Positions 5,241-9,792 of a stretch of 9,792 bases of DNA are shown piece by piece; within the stretch, counting starts at the first letter, position 1, and every line of letters begins with the position of its first letter. This DNA is from an uncultured Anaerococcus sp. (GTDB taxonomy: Bacteria; Bacillota; Clostridia; Tissierellales; Peptoniphilaceae). Where the stretch lies: the NCBI GenBank assembly GCA_902465755.1, contig CABQOK010000034.1:1-9792 (forward strand), written 5' to 3'. A model generated the notes under the pieces. The model saw only the letters and a list, made by a program, of their open reading frames with translations. It was not told the origin of the DNA and ran no database searches. A program made the position numbers and the translations under genes.

Positions 5241-6197
5241 TTGCAAGAAGGTCCTTGCCCACAAGAAAAAAAACGCAAGTATTCTATAAACTCCTATCTA
5301 GAAGATAGGAACAAAAGAATATACAACCACGATCCAATGAGTAAGCAAAAGAGGATATTTCTGATGAGTTTCGCAGCGATCTTTATGGCCTGCGGAACCC
5401 ACTTTTTCAAATATCCTAACAGCTTCGTAATAGGAGGAGTCGAGGGAATGAGTATCATAGCAAGTATGTTTGTGCCCTTTACTAGGCCCCAACTTACTTT
5501 GTTTATCAACCTAACCCTCCTTGCCATTGCATTTTTCATACTGGGTAAGAAGTTCACTCTGAGGACCGGCTATGTTGCAATCCTTAACTCTCTAGCGGCC
5601 CTTGCCTTAGATAAGATTATCCCAATCGATGGAACCCTTACGGATAATACCATGCTAGAGCTGTTCTTTACCCTCATTATGAGCTCGGTTGGATCTGCTA
5701 TCTTGTTTAACATAGCAGCAAGCTCTGGCGGAACTGATATCATTGCCATGATAGTTAAAAAATATACCCATCTTGAAGTAGGTAAGTCGCTTCTTTTTGT
5801 GGATTCGATATTCACCCTTGCTTCAATTTGGATATTTGGTATCGAGATAGGCCTATTTTCTATTTTCGGTCTTCTTGTCAAGGGTCTTTGCGTAGATATA
5901 ATTATTTCATCTATGAACCAGGCCAAGATGTTTATAATCATAACATCGAAGACTAAGGAAGTAGGATCCTTCATTAAGGAAGACCTCAATAGGTCAGCGA
6001 CTGTGATAAATGCCAAGGGACTTTACATGGGAAGGGACTTTACAGTTTATCTTTGCATGACAAGCAAGACGGAAGCACCGAAGTTTAGGATATTTATCAA
6101 AAATATCGACCCAAAAGCCTTTATAACAATACTCAACACATCCACAGTTATGGGCAAGGGCTGGTATCAAACAGATGAATTGTCTGACAATAATTAG
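5241..6197 (+). CDS. YitT-family membrane protein (DUF161 + DUF2179), TTG start
   Basis: This 318-aa polytopic membrane protein is of the YitT family, widespread in Firmicutes and without a settled function (transport has been suggested). A charged N-terminal tail (1-38) is followed by about five or six hydrophobic segments (near 39-56, 60-79, 84-101, 110-125, 139-160 and 183-222), with the conserved family stretch AASSGGTDIIAMIVKK (159-174). The C-terminal soluble DUF2179 domain (about 229-310) begins KMFIIITSK and ends TVMGKGW, a typical YitT ending. The TTG at 5241 is preferred because AAAGGAGAT lies 6 nt before it, whereas the first ATG (5337) has no ribosome binding site and would remove the N-terminal tail. 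The gene is co-directional with the CofE-like gene across an 11-nt gap and followed by a terminator, so the two form one unit. Confidence 0.88.
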   Translation: MQEGPCPQEKKRKYSINSYLEDRNKRIYNHDPMSKQKRIFLMSFAAIFMACGTHFFKYPNSFVIGGVEGMSIIASMFVPFTRPQLTLFINLTLLAIAFFILGKKFTLRTGYVAILNSLAALALDKIIPIDGTLTDNTMLELFFTLIMSSVGSAILFNIAASSGGTDIIAMIVKKYTHLEVGKSLLFVDSIFTLASIWIFGIEIGLFSIFGLLVKGLCVDIIISSMNQAKMFIIITSKTKEVGSFIKEDLNRSATVINAKGLYMGRDFTVYLCMTSKTEAPKFRIFIKNIDPKAFITILNTSTVMGKGWYQTDELSDNN

Positions 6198-6216
6198 AGC
6201 CTTTGGCTCTTTTTTT
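6196..6216 (+). terminator. Intrinsic terminator after the YitT gene
   Basis: A 6-bp stem AGAGCC (6196-6201) / GGCTCT (6205-6210) with a TTT loop runs into seven Ts (6210-6216). It overlaps the last two bases of the TAG stop. Confidence 0.85.
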
Positions 6217-6256
6217 CTTCTAGAAAGCTTGTTAAAATATGTGAAAAATTTGAGTA

Positions 6257-6283
6257 TTGTTCTCTAAGAGTGTAAGATATAAA
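6257..6283 (+). promoter_or_regulatory. Possible promoter of the Lys/Glu-rich surface protein gene
   Basis: TTGTTC (6257-6262) and TATAAA (6278-6283) are 15 nt apart, shorter than ideal. A promoter is expected here because a terminator lies just upstream and the next gene starts at 6304. CTCTAAGAG (6262-6270) sits 16 nt before the -10, as it does in the barnase promoter. The exact hexamers are uncertain. Confidence 0.4.
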
Positions 6284-6303
6284 TAAGAGATTGTGGGGGA
6301 AAT

Positions 6304-7134
6304 ATGAGAGAATATAAGAAAATCCTCCTTGGTCTAGCCCTTAGCCTATCGCTTATTTTTTTGTCTGAACCAATTTCTCTAGCTGATGAAGAAAGCTCAG
6401 ACAATCCTACAAGAATAGAAACTAGCGAATCCCAGGGTGAGACTGGGGGAGACAAAGATAAATTAATAATTACAGAAGATCTTAGTCAAATTGCTGATCC
6501 TCCTGAAAAAGCAAAGGGAGAAAGCAAGGTTGAAACTAATGAGGCTAATGGCGATAAGGGCAAGGGAGAAGAAGAGGGCCCTAAAGAAAATCCAGATCAA
6601 GTAAAGGGTAAGGAAGAAAGCAAAGAAGAAAAACCAAAAGATCCTCCTGCTGATAAGGAAGTATCATCACCATCTAAAGAAGGTACAGCGAAAACTAAGC
6701 CTAATCCAAAAGCCGAAATAAAAGAAACTAATAAGCTTGAGGAAAAGGTAGAAACAAGCGAAAAATCAAAGCTAGAAGTAAGGACAGATAAAGCCCAAAA
6801 TACAAAATCTGTAGATAAAGATTCTGATACAAAAACAGATGATAAGCCAAGGACTAGAACAGATCAAGCTGAGCCTTACATAGAAAATTCAAAGAAAGAT
6901 TTAGGGTCTAATACCTATCTAGAAAATCAAAAAAATGAAACTCTAGTTCTTGAAGTCGGTCCAAATGATAATAAGGATAAGAATAAAGATATAAATATTA
7001 AGACGAAAGCTGAGTTAAAGGATATGGGAGCAGGTGCAGAAAGGATTTATATCCATCTTTTAGGCGTCTTTGTCCTAGCACTTATGGCTGTGATTTTGAT
7101 AAAAGTCATAAAGACCAAAAAGAAAGAAGCATAA
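6304..7134 (+). CDS. Secreted Lys/Glu/Asp-rich protein with C-terminal membrane anchor
   Basis: This 276-aa protein is not recognised as a named family. Residues 1-27 form a signal peptide (MREYKK, a Leu-rich core, then SLA before DEE), with probable cleavage after A27. Residues 28-245 are low-complexity, dominated by K, E, D, S, T, N and P, with no cysteine and almost no aromatic residues, so they are probably disordered and extended. At 249-270 there is one hydrophobic segment (HLLGVFVLALMAVILIKVIK) followed by KTKKKEA. This signal-peptide, stalk, helix and basic-tail layout is that of a sortase-anchored surface protein, but no LPxTG or NPxTG is present; the equivalent place reads ELKDMGAGAE. 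It is probably membrane-anchored or has a divergent sorting motif. A GTGGGGGAA ribosome binding site precedes the ATG. Monocistronic, with terminators on both sides. Confidence 0.75.
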   Translation: MREYKKILLGLALSLSLIFLSEPISLADEESSDNPTRIETSESQGETGGDKDKLIITEDLSQIADPPEKAKGESKVETNEANGDKGKGEEEGPKENPDQVKGKEESKEEKPKDPPADKEVSSPSKEGTAKTKPNPKAEIKETNKLEEKVETSEKSKLEVRTDKAQNTKSVDKDSDTKTDDKPRTRTDQAEPYIENSKKDLGSNTYLENQKNETLVLEVGPNDNKDKNKDINIKTKAELKDMGAGAERIYIHLLGVFVLALMAVILIKVIKTKKKEA

Positions 7135-7137
7135 GCT

Positions 7138-7167
7138 AACTCCAAGATAGAAAGGCTTGGAGTTTTT
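7138..7167 (+). terminator. Intrinsic terminator of the surface protein gene
   Basis: A perfect 9-bp stem AACTCCAAG (7138-7146) / CTTGGAGTT (7156-7164) with a 9-nt loop ends in a run of five Ts (7163-7167), four bases after the stop codon. Confidence 0.85.
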
Positions 7168-7196
7168 GTATGCCTATAATTAAATGCATACAAAAA
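7163..7196. repeat. 11-bp inverted repeat linking two convergent terminators
   Basis: TTTTTGTATGC (7163-7173) and GCATACAAAAA (7186-7196) are perfect inverted copies around a 12-nt AT-rich loop. The arms consist of the T tract of the plus-strand terminator and the A tract that forms the T tract of the minus-strand terminator, so this hairpin competes with, or stacks between, the two. Confidence 0.7.
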
Positions 7197-7214
7197 AGAG
7201 GGCTAGGCCCTCTT
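7192..7214 (-). terminator. Intrinsic terminator of rubredoxin 1
   Basis: On the minus strand an 8-bp stem AAGAGGGC/GCCCTCTT (arms 7214-7207 and 7203-7196) with a three-base loop is followed by a T tract (complement of A7192-7197). It lies 10 nt after the rubredoxin stop codon. Confidence 0.85.
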
Positions 7215-7224
7215 CAAAATTATC

Positions 7225-7383
7225 TTATTCTTGAGCTTCGAACATATCTTTTGTAGCGCCACAAACTGGGCAAACCCAATCTTCTGGAAGTTGGTCGAAT
7301 TCTGTTCCTGCTTCAACTCCGTTGTCTACATCTCCTTCAGCTGGATCATAGATATATCCACATGCTGTACATACATATTTCAT
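7225..7383 (-). CDS. Rubredoxin (copy 1)
   Basis: This 52-aa one-iron electron carrier passes single electrons in the cytoplasm. In anaerobes it commonly feeds rubrerythrin, flavodiiron proteins or desulfoferrodoxin to reduce peroxide, oxygen or superoxide. The iron is held by four cysteines in two knuckles, C5-TA-C8-GY and C38-PV-C41-GA. The conserved aromatic core (Y3, Y10, Y12, F29, W36) and the DPAEGD and LPEDWVCP segments are intact, and the length is typical. The start is the ATG at 7383-7381 giving [10 protein letters not shown]; an in-frame TTG 24 nt upstream (7407) would place the ribosome binding site inside the gene and is rejected. It has its own promoter and terminator, with a near-identical copy just upstream. 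No redox partner gene is in the window. Confidence 0.97.
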   Translation of the reverse strand: MKYVCTACGYIYDPAEGDVDNGVEAGTEFDQLPEDWVCPVCGATKDMFEAQE

Positions 7384-7387
7384 ATTA

Positions 7388-7405
7388 GAATGTCTCCTTT
7401 CATTC
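7388..7405 (-). promoter_or_regulatory. Ribosome binding site in a hairpin loop, rubredoxin 1
   Basis: On the minus strand GAATG (7405-7401) and CATTC (7392-7388) can pair, presenting AAAGGAGA in the 8-nt loop. The GGAG is then 10 nt from the ATG in linear distance, longer than usual. The same structure is preserved in copy 2. A 5-bp stem is weak on its own, so the structure is a suggestion. Confidence 0.5.
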
Positions 7406-7418
7406 AAATTACACTTTC

Positions 7419-7447
7419 ATTATACCATATTTTAAGGAAAATAACAT
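7419..7447 (-). promoter_or_regulatory. Extended -10 promoter of rubredoxin 1
   Basis: On the minus strand TGGTATAAT (7427-7419) is a perfect extended -10; 17 nt upstream lies a poor -35, ATGTTA (7447-7442). The leader would be about 28 nt and consist mainly of the ribosome-binding-site hairpin. A 12-bp perfect palindrome TTTCTTAAGAAA (7451-7462) lies just upstream of the -35 position and could be an operator. Confidence 0.65.
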
Positions 7448-7516
7448 CGTTTTCTTAAGAAAGATTTTCCTAAATTATAGCTTATATATTTATTATTAAA
7501 CTAACTTCAAAATTAG

Positions 7517-7547
7517 TGTAAGAAAAGGGAAACACGAAGCTTCCCTT
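7517..7547 (-). terminator. Probable terminator of rubredoxin 2
   Basis: On the minus strand a 7-bp stem AAGGGAA (7547-7541) / TTCCCTT (7531-7525) with a 9-nt loop is followed by a T-rich but interrupted tract (TTTTCTTAC). It starts 9 nt after the stop codon. It is weaker than the other terminators here, so some read-through into copy 1 is possible. Confidence 0.6.
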
Positions 7548-7555
7548 AATGACTT

Positions 7556-7714
7556 TTATTCTTGAGCTTCGAACATGTCCTTGCCAACACCACAAACTGG
7601 GCAAACCCAATCTTCTGGTAGTTGATCAAATTCTGTACCTGCTTCGATACCGTTGTCTACATCTCCTTCAGCTGGATCATAAATGTATCCACATGCTGTA
7701 CATACGTATTTCAT
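7556..7714 (-). CDS. Rubredoxin (copy 2, tandem duplicate)
   Basis: A second 52-aa rubredoxin is encoded directly upstream of copy 1 in the same direction. It has the same length and the same four iron ligands, C5/C8 and C38/C41. By my translation only three residues differ from copy 1: V23I, and the pair after the second knuckle, where CGATKDM becomes CGVGKDM. Those last changes lie next to the iron site and could tune redox potential or partner choice. By eye about 17 of 159 bases differ, and the 25 bases ahead of and including the start codon are identical. The gene has its own extended -10 promoter and a moderate terminator. The start ATG is the complement of 7712-7714, with AAAGGAGA 10 nt upstream. 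Confidence 0.96.
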   Translation of the reverse strand: MKYVCTACGYIYDPAEGDVDNGIEAGTEFDQLPEDWVCPVCGVGKDMFEAQE

Positions 7715-7718
7715 ATTA

Positions 7719-7736
7719 GAATGTCTCCTTTCATTC
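7719..7736 (-). promoter_or_regulatory. Ribosome binding site in a hairpin loop, rubredoxin 2
   Basis: The bases are identical to the copy 1 leader: GAATG (7736-7732) can pair with CATTC (7723-7719) around AAAGGAGA. Conservation between copies may reflect recent duplication rather than selection. Confidence 0.5.
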
Positions 7737-7749
7737 GTTTTATGTTTAT

Positions 7750-7779
7750 ATTATACCACTATTTGGAAATTTTAAACAT
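7750..7779 (-). promoter_or_regulatory. Extended -10 promoter of rubredoxin 2
   Basis: TGGTATAAT on the minus strand (7758-7750) is the same extended -10 as in copy 1. Only a weak -35 (ATGTTT or TGTTTA, around 7779-7773) is present. The flanks resemble the copy 1 promoter (both read ATTATACCA in the plus direction), so the promoter was probably duplicated with the gene. Confidence 0.6.
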
Positions 7780-7849
7780 TGTTTCTCAATCCTTTTACCA
7801 GGAGAATATTTTTGATATTTTTGGGTATTAAAATTATAGGGAGAGCAAA

Positions 7850-8233
7850 ATGGATATCATACGACGTCAGATGAACACAGACATCAATTCTATAAAACAA
7901 TTTAATAAAGACGCAATAGATCTTGCGAGAAAAACTTTCGATGATAAGGACCTTATCTTTAATATTAGACTTATCCTAGATGAACTTATCATAAATTCCT
8001 ATAAACACGGCAATAAAAAGGTCTATGACAGAAAGATTAACTGCCTAGTCCTAGTAGATGAAAAGTATTGCCTAGTCAAGGTAAAGGATGAGGGTTGCGG
8101 TATACCTCTAGAAAACGAAACGGATTTTTACTCAGATCATGGTAGGGGACTTATGCTAGTTAGGGCAATCTCTGATAGCCTAATCATAAAAGAAAACGCA
8201 ATAGCTGCATTAATTTTTAATAAAAACCTATAA
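7850..8233 (+). CDS. Small GHKL ATPase of the RsbW/SpoIIAB type
   Basis: This 127-aa cytoplasmic protein is essentially one histidine-kinase-like ATPase domain. The N-box reads LDELIINSYKHGN (43-55) with E45 and N49. The G1 box is KDEGCGIP (79-86) and the G2 box DHGRGLMLVRAISD (96-109), the latter typical of the anti-sigma/serine kinase (HATPase_c_2) group and not of sensor histidine kinases. There is no sensor, dimerisation/phosphoacceptor domain or membrane segment. Relatives phosphorylate a STAS-domain antagonist and bind a sigma factor, but neither a STAS nor a sigma gene is adjacent, so the partner is unknown. The start has AGGGAG 6 nt upstream. It is divergent from rubredoxin 2, and a strong terminator follows, so it appears monocistronic. 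I could not identify a convincing promoter. Confidence 0.82.
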   Translation: MDIIRRQMNTDINSIKQFNKDAIDLARKTFDDKDLIFNIRLILDELIINSYKHGNKKVYDRKINCLVLVDEKYCLVKVKDEGCGIPLENETDFYSDHGRGLMLVRAISDSLIIKENAIAALIFNKNL

Positions 8234-8264
8234 ATTAACAAAAAATTTGCAAATATATGTAATT

Positions 8265-8289
8265 AACATCCGAAAAAGGATGTTTTTTT
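8265..8289 (+). terminator. Intrinsic terminator after the GHKL ATPase gene
   Basis: A 7-bp perfect stem AACATCC (8265-8271) / GGATGTT (8278-8284) with loop GAAAAA is followed by seven Ts (8283-8289). It separates this gene from typA. Confidence 0.88.
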
Positions 8290-8300
8290 GTCGTTTAATA

Positions 8301-8328
8301 TTGATAAGATATTAACATGGGATATAAT
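8301..8328 (+). promoter_or_regulatory. Sigma-A promoter of typA
   Basis: A -35 TTGATA (8301-8306), a 16-nt spacer and a perfect -10 TATAAT (8323-8328) lie 36 nt before the typA start codon. Confidence 0.75.
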
Positions 8329-8364
8329 ATATTGATAGAATTTGTTAGAAGGAAAGAAGGTTTT

Positions 8365-9792
8365 ATGAAAAGAGAAGATATTAGAAATGTAGCCATTATA
8401 GCCCACGTTGACCATGGTAAGACAACCCTCGTAGATGGTCTTTTGAGGACTAGTGGTTTATTTAGAGATAATCAAGAAGTAAATGAGAGAGTAATGGATT
8501 CAAACACCATCGAAAAGGAACGTGGAATCACTATTCTTTCTAAAAATACTGCAGTTTTTTATAAAGATAAGAAGATTAATATAATAGATACTCCAGGCCA
8601 CGCCGACTTCGGTGGAGAGGTAGAAAGAGTCCTAAACATGGCAGAGTCCGTTGTCCTTGTAGTTGACAGCCACGAAGGTCCTATGCCACAAACAAAGTTC
8701 GTCCTAAAGAAGGCAATCGAGCTAGGTCTTCCTGCAATTATCTGTATCAATAAGGTAGATAGACCAGATCAAAGAATCGACGAGGTAGAAGATGAAATCT
8801 TAGATCTTTTCATAAGTCTTGATGCAGATGAGTCTTACTTAGAAAGTCCTTTTGTCTACGCATCAGCCAAAAACGGTTGGGCTTCAAATGAGAAAGGAAC
8901 TGTCAAGGAAGATATGACAGACCTTCTAGATACCATCATAGACTACACCCCAGCCTTTGAGGCAGAAGAAGACGCTCCATTCAAGGTCCTTGTGTCTACC
9001 ACAGATTACAACGAATATCTTGGAAGAATTGCAATCGGCAAGGTAGAAAGCGGTGTGATTAGGAAAAATGACAACGCAGTAATTACCAACTACAACGACA
9101 AAGACAGACACCTTAAGTCAAAGATCGTTACAATCTACGAATTTGATGGCTTGGAGAGAAAGGAAGTCGAAGAATCTAAGTTTGGTTCAATCGTTGCTCT
9201 TTCTGGTATGGAAGATATCAACATCGGAGATACTATAGGAACAGAAGAAGATAGCGAACCAATCGAGTTTACCAAGATTTCTGAGCCAACCCTATCTATG
9301 ACCTTTTCTGTAAACGACTCACCATTTGCAGGTCGTGACGGAAAATATGTAACAAGTAGACACCTCAGAGACAGACTCCTTAAGGAAAAAGAAACAGATG
9401 TTTCCCTAAGAGTAGAAGCAACAGATACAACAGAGGCCTTCAAGGTATCAGGCCGTGGCGAGCTCCACCTTTCAGTTCTTATCGAAAACCTAAGACGTGA
9501 AGGCTATGAATTCCAAGTTTCAAAACCAGAAGTTATGTTTAAGGAAGACGAAAACGGCAAAAGGACCGAGCCAATCGAAATTGCGACAATTGACGTAGAT
9601 CAAGAATATTCTGGATCTATCATAGAAAAACTTGGCCGCAGGAAGGGTGAGATGATCGATATGAAACCATCAAGCTCAGGCTATAACAGACTAGTCTTTA
9701 GAATCCCTGCAAGAGGCCTTATAGGCTACAGGACAGAGTTTATGACAGATACAAAGGGTACAGGTATCCTTAACTCAGAATTCGAAGGATAT
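8365..9792 (+). CDS. typA: Translational GTPase TypA/BipA, 3' end beyond window
   Basis: This is a ribosome-associated GTPase of the EF-G/LepA class, involved in 50S assembly and stress or cold adaptation. The visible 476 residues (of roughly 605-615) are open to the window edge with no stop. The G domain has G1 AHVDHGKTT (13-21), G2 RGIT (53-56), G3 DTPGH (75-79), G4 NKVD (129-132) and G5 SAK (167-169). A beta-barrel domain II follows (about 200-290). Then come the TypA-specific SVNDSPFAGRDGKYVTSRHL region (near 312-331) and the SGRGELHLSVLIENLRREGY segment shared with EF-G domain III. The last residues include the RIPARGLIGYRTEF motif, typical of TypA. The start has GAAGG 4 nt upstream, with AAGGAAAG further out. 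The C-terminal TypA domain is missing only because the window ends. Confidence 0.97.
   Translation, partial: MKREDIRNVAIIAHVDHGKTTLVDGLLRTSGLFRDNQEVNERVMDSNTIEKERGITILSKNTAVFYKDKKINIIDTPGHADFGGEVERVLNMAESVVLVVDSHEGPMPQTKFVLKKAIELGLPAIICINKVDRPDQRIDEVEDEILDLFISLDADESYLESPFVYASAKNGWASNEKGTVKEDMTDLLDTIIDYTPAFEAEEDAPFKVLVSTTDYNEYLGRIAIGKVESGVIRKNDNAVITNYNDKDRHLKSKIVTIYEFDGLERKEVEESKFGSIVALSGMEDINIGDTIGTEEDSEPIEFTKISEPTLSMTFSVNDSPFAGRDGKYVTSRHLRDRLLKEKETDVSLRVEATDTTEAFKVSGRGELHLSVLIENLRREGYEFQVSKPEVMFKEDENGKRTEPIEIATIDVDQEYSGSIIEKLGRRKGEMIDMKPSSSGYNRLVFRIPARGLIGYRTEFMTDTKGTGILNSEFEGY

Noticed and set aside
5294..6016. Long minus-strand ORFs inside the YitT gene.
   Set aside because: They are shadows of a well-supported gene on the other strand, with no start signals or recognisable domains.
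7010..7060. Cell-wall sorting motif (LPxTG-like) before the C-terminal helix of the surface protein.
   Set aside because: No LPxTG, NPxTG or LAxTG is present; DMGAG is too far from known motifs to call.
7384..7407. Eight-residue N-terminal extension of rubredoxin 1 from a TTG.
   Set aside because: It would translate through the ribosome binding site, copy 2 lacks the TTG, and rubredoxins begin MKxYxC.
7823..7828. GGGTAT, a sigma-B-like -10, just upstream of the RsbW-like gene.
   Set aside because: There is no GTTT-type -35 at 12-15 nt upstream, and a general-stress sigma B is not established for this kind of organism.
7231..7831. Two plus-strand ORFs (7231-7458 and 7622-7831) with similar Cys/Ser-rich translations.
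   Set aside because: They are antisense to the two rubredoxins; their mutual similarity is a by-product of the duplication, and neither has a ribosome binding site.
1..9792. CRISPR array, transposase, phage integrase or attachment site.
   Set aside because: No short regularly spaced repeats, no recombinase gene, and no direct repeat of the tRNA 3' end, which is outside the window.

Overview
The window is AT-rich, gene-dense chromosomal DNA of a low-GC Gram-positive anaerobe. The base composition, AAGGAGG-type ribosome binding sites, tandem rubredoxins, a Firmicutes-type YitT protein, TypA and a YtrA-type GntR/ABC unit fit a Clostridia/Tissierellia bacterium. An Anaerococcus- or Peptoniphilus-like anaerobic coccus is my best guess, from protein flavour only and not from a search. 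No phage, transposon, CRISPR array or plasmid feature is visible.

Layout. The left edge holds the 5' two thirds of a tRNA-Pro(UGG) on the minus strand, with its own sigma-A promoter. Back to back with it, a plus-strand unit of seven tightly packed genes runs from 189 to 3809. It encodes a lipoprotein-type barnase ribonuclease, its barstar inhibitor, a short GntR (YtrA-like) repressor, an ABC ATPase, an ABC-2-type permease, a Sir2 NAD-dependent deacylase and a two-helix membrane protein with a zinc ribbon. Most junctions overlap (ATGA, 8 nt, ATGA, 11 nt) and the unit ends in a strong intrinsic terminator.

A second plus-strand unit (4048-6197) has a good promoter and encodes a CofE-like protein (coenzyme F420-0:glutamate ligase family) in a lineage not known to make F420, followed by a YitT-family membrane protein that starts at TTG. 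A monocistronic gene (6304-7134) makes a secreted Lys/Glu-rich protein with a C-terminal membrane anchor but no recognisable sortase motif. It converges on two minus-strand rubredoxin genes, which are a recent-looking tandem duplication that includes the leader and promoter. Then come a small RsbW/SpoIIAB-type GHKL ATPase (plus strand) and the first 476 codons of the translational GTPase TypA/BipA, cut by the right edge.

How it fits together. The first unit joins an exported RNase and its cytoplasmic antidote to an envelope-type repressor/ABC transporter and a deacylase, and is the most unusual part of the window. The rubredoxins are electron carriers suited to an anaerobe coping with oxidative stress. 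tRNA-Pro and TypA are housekeeping. Most units are bounded by clear hairpin terminators. No stretch over 300 bases lacks a gene; the longest gap is 3810-4047.
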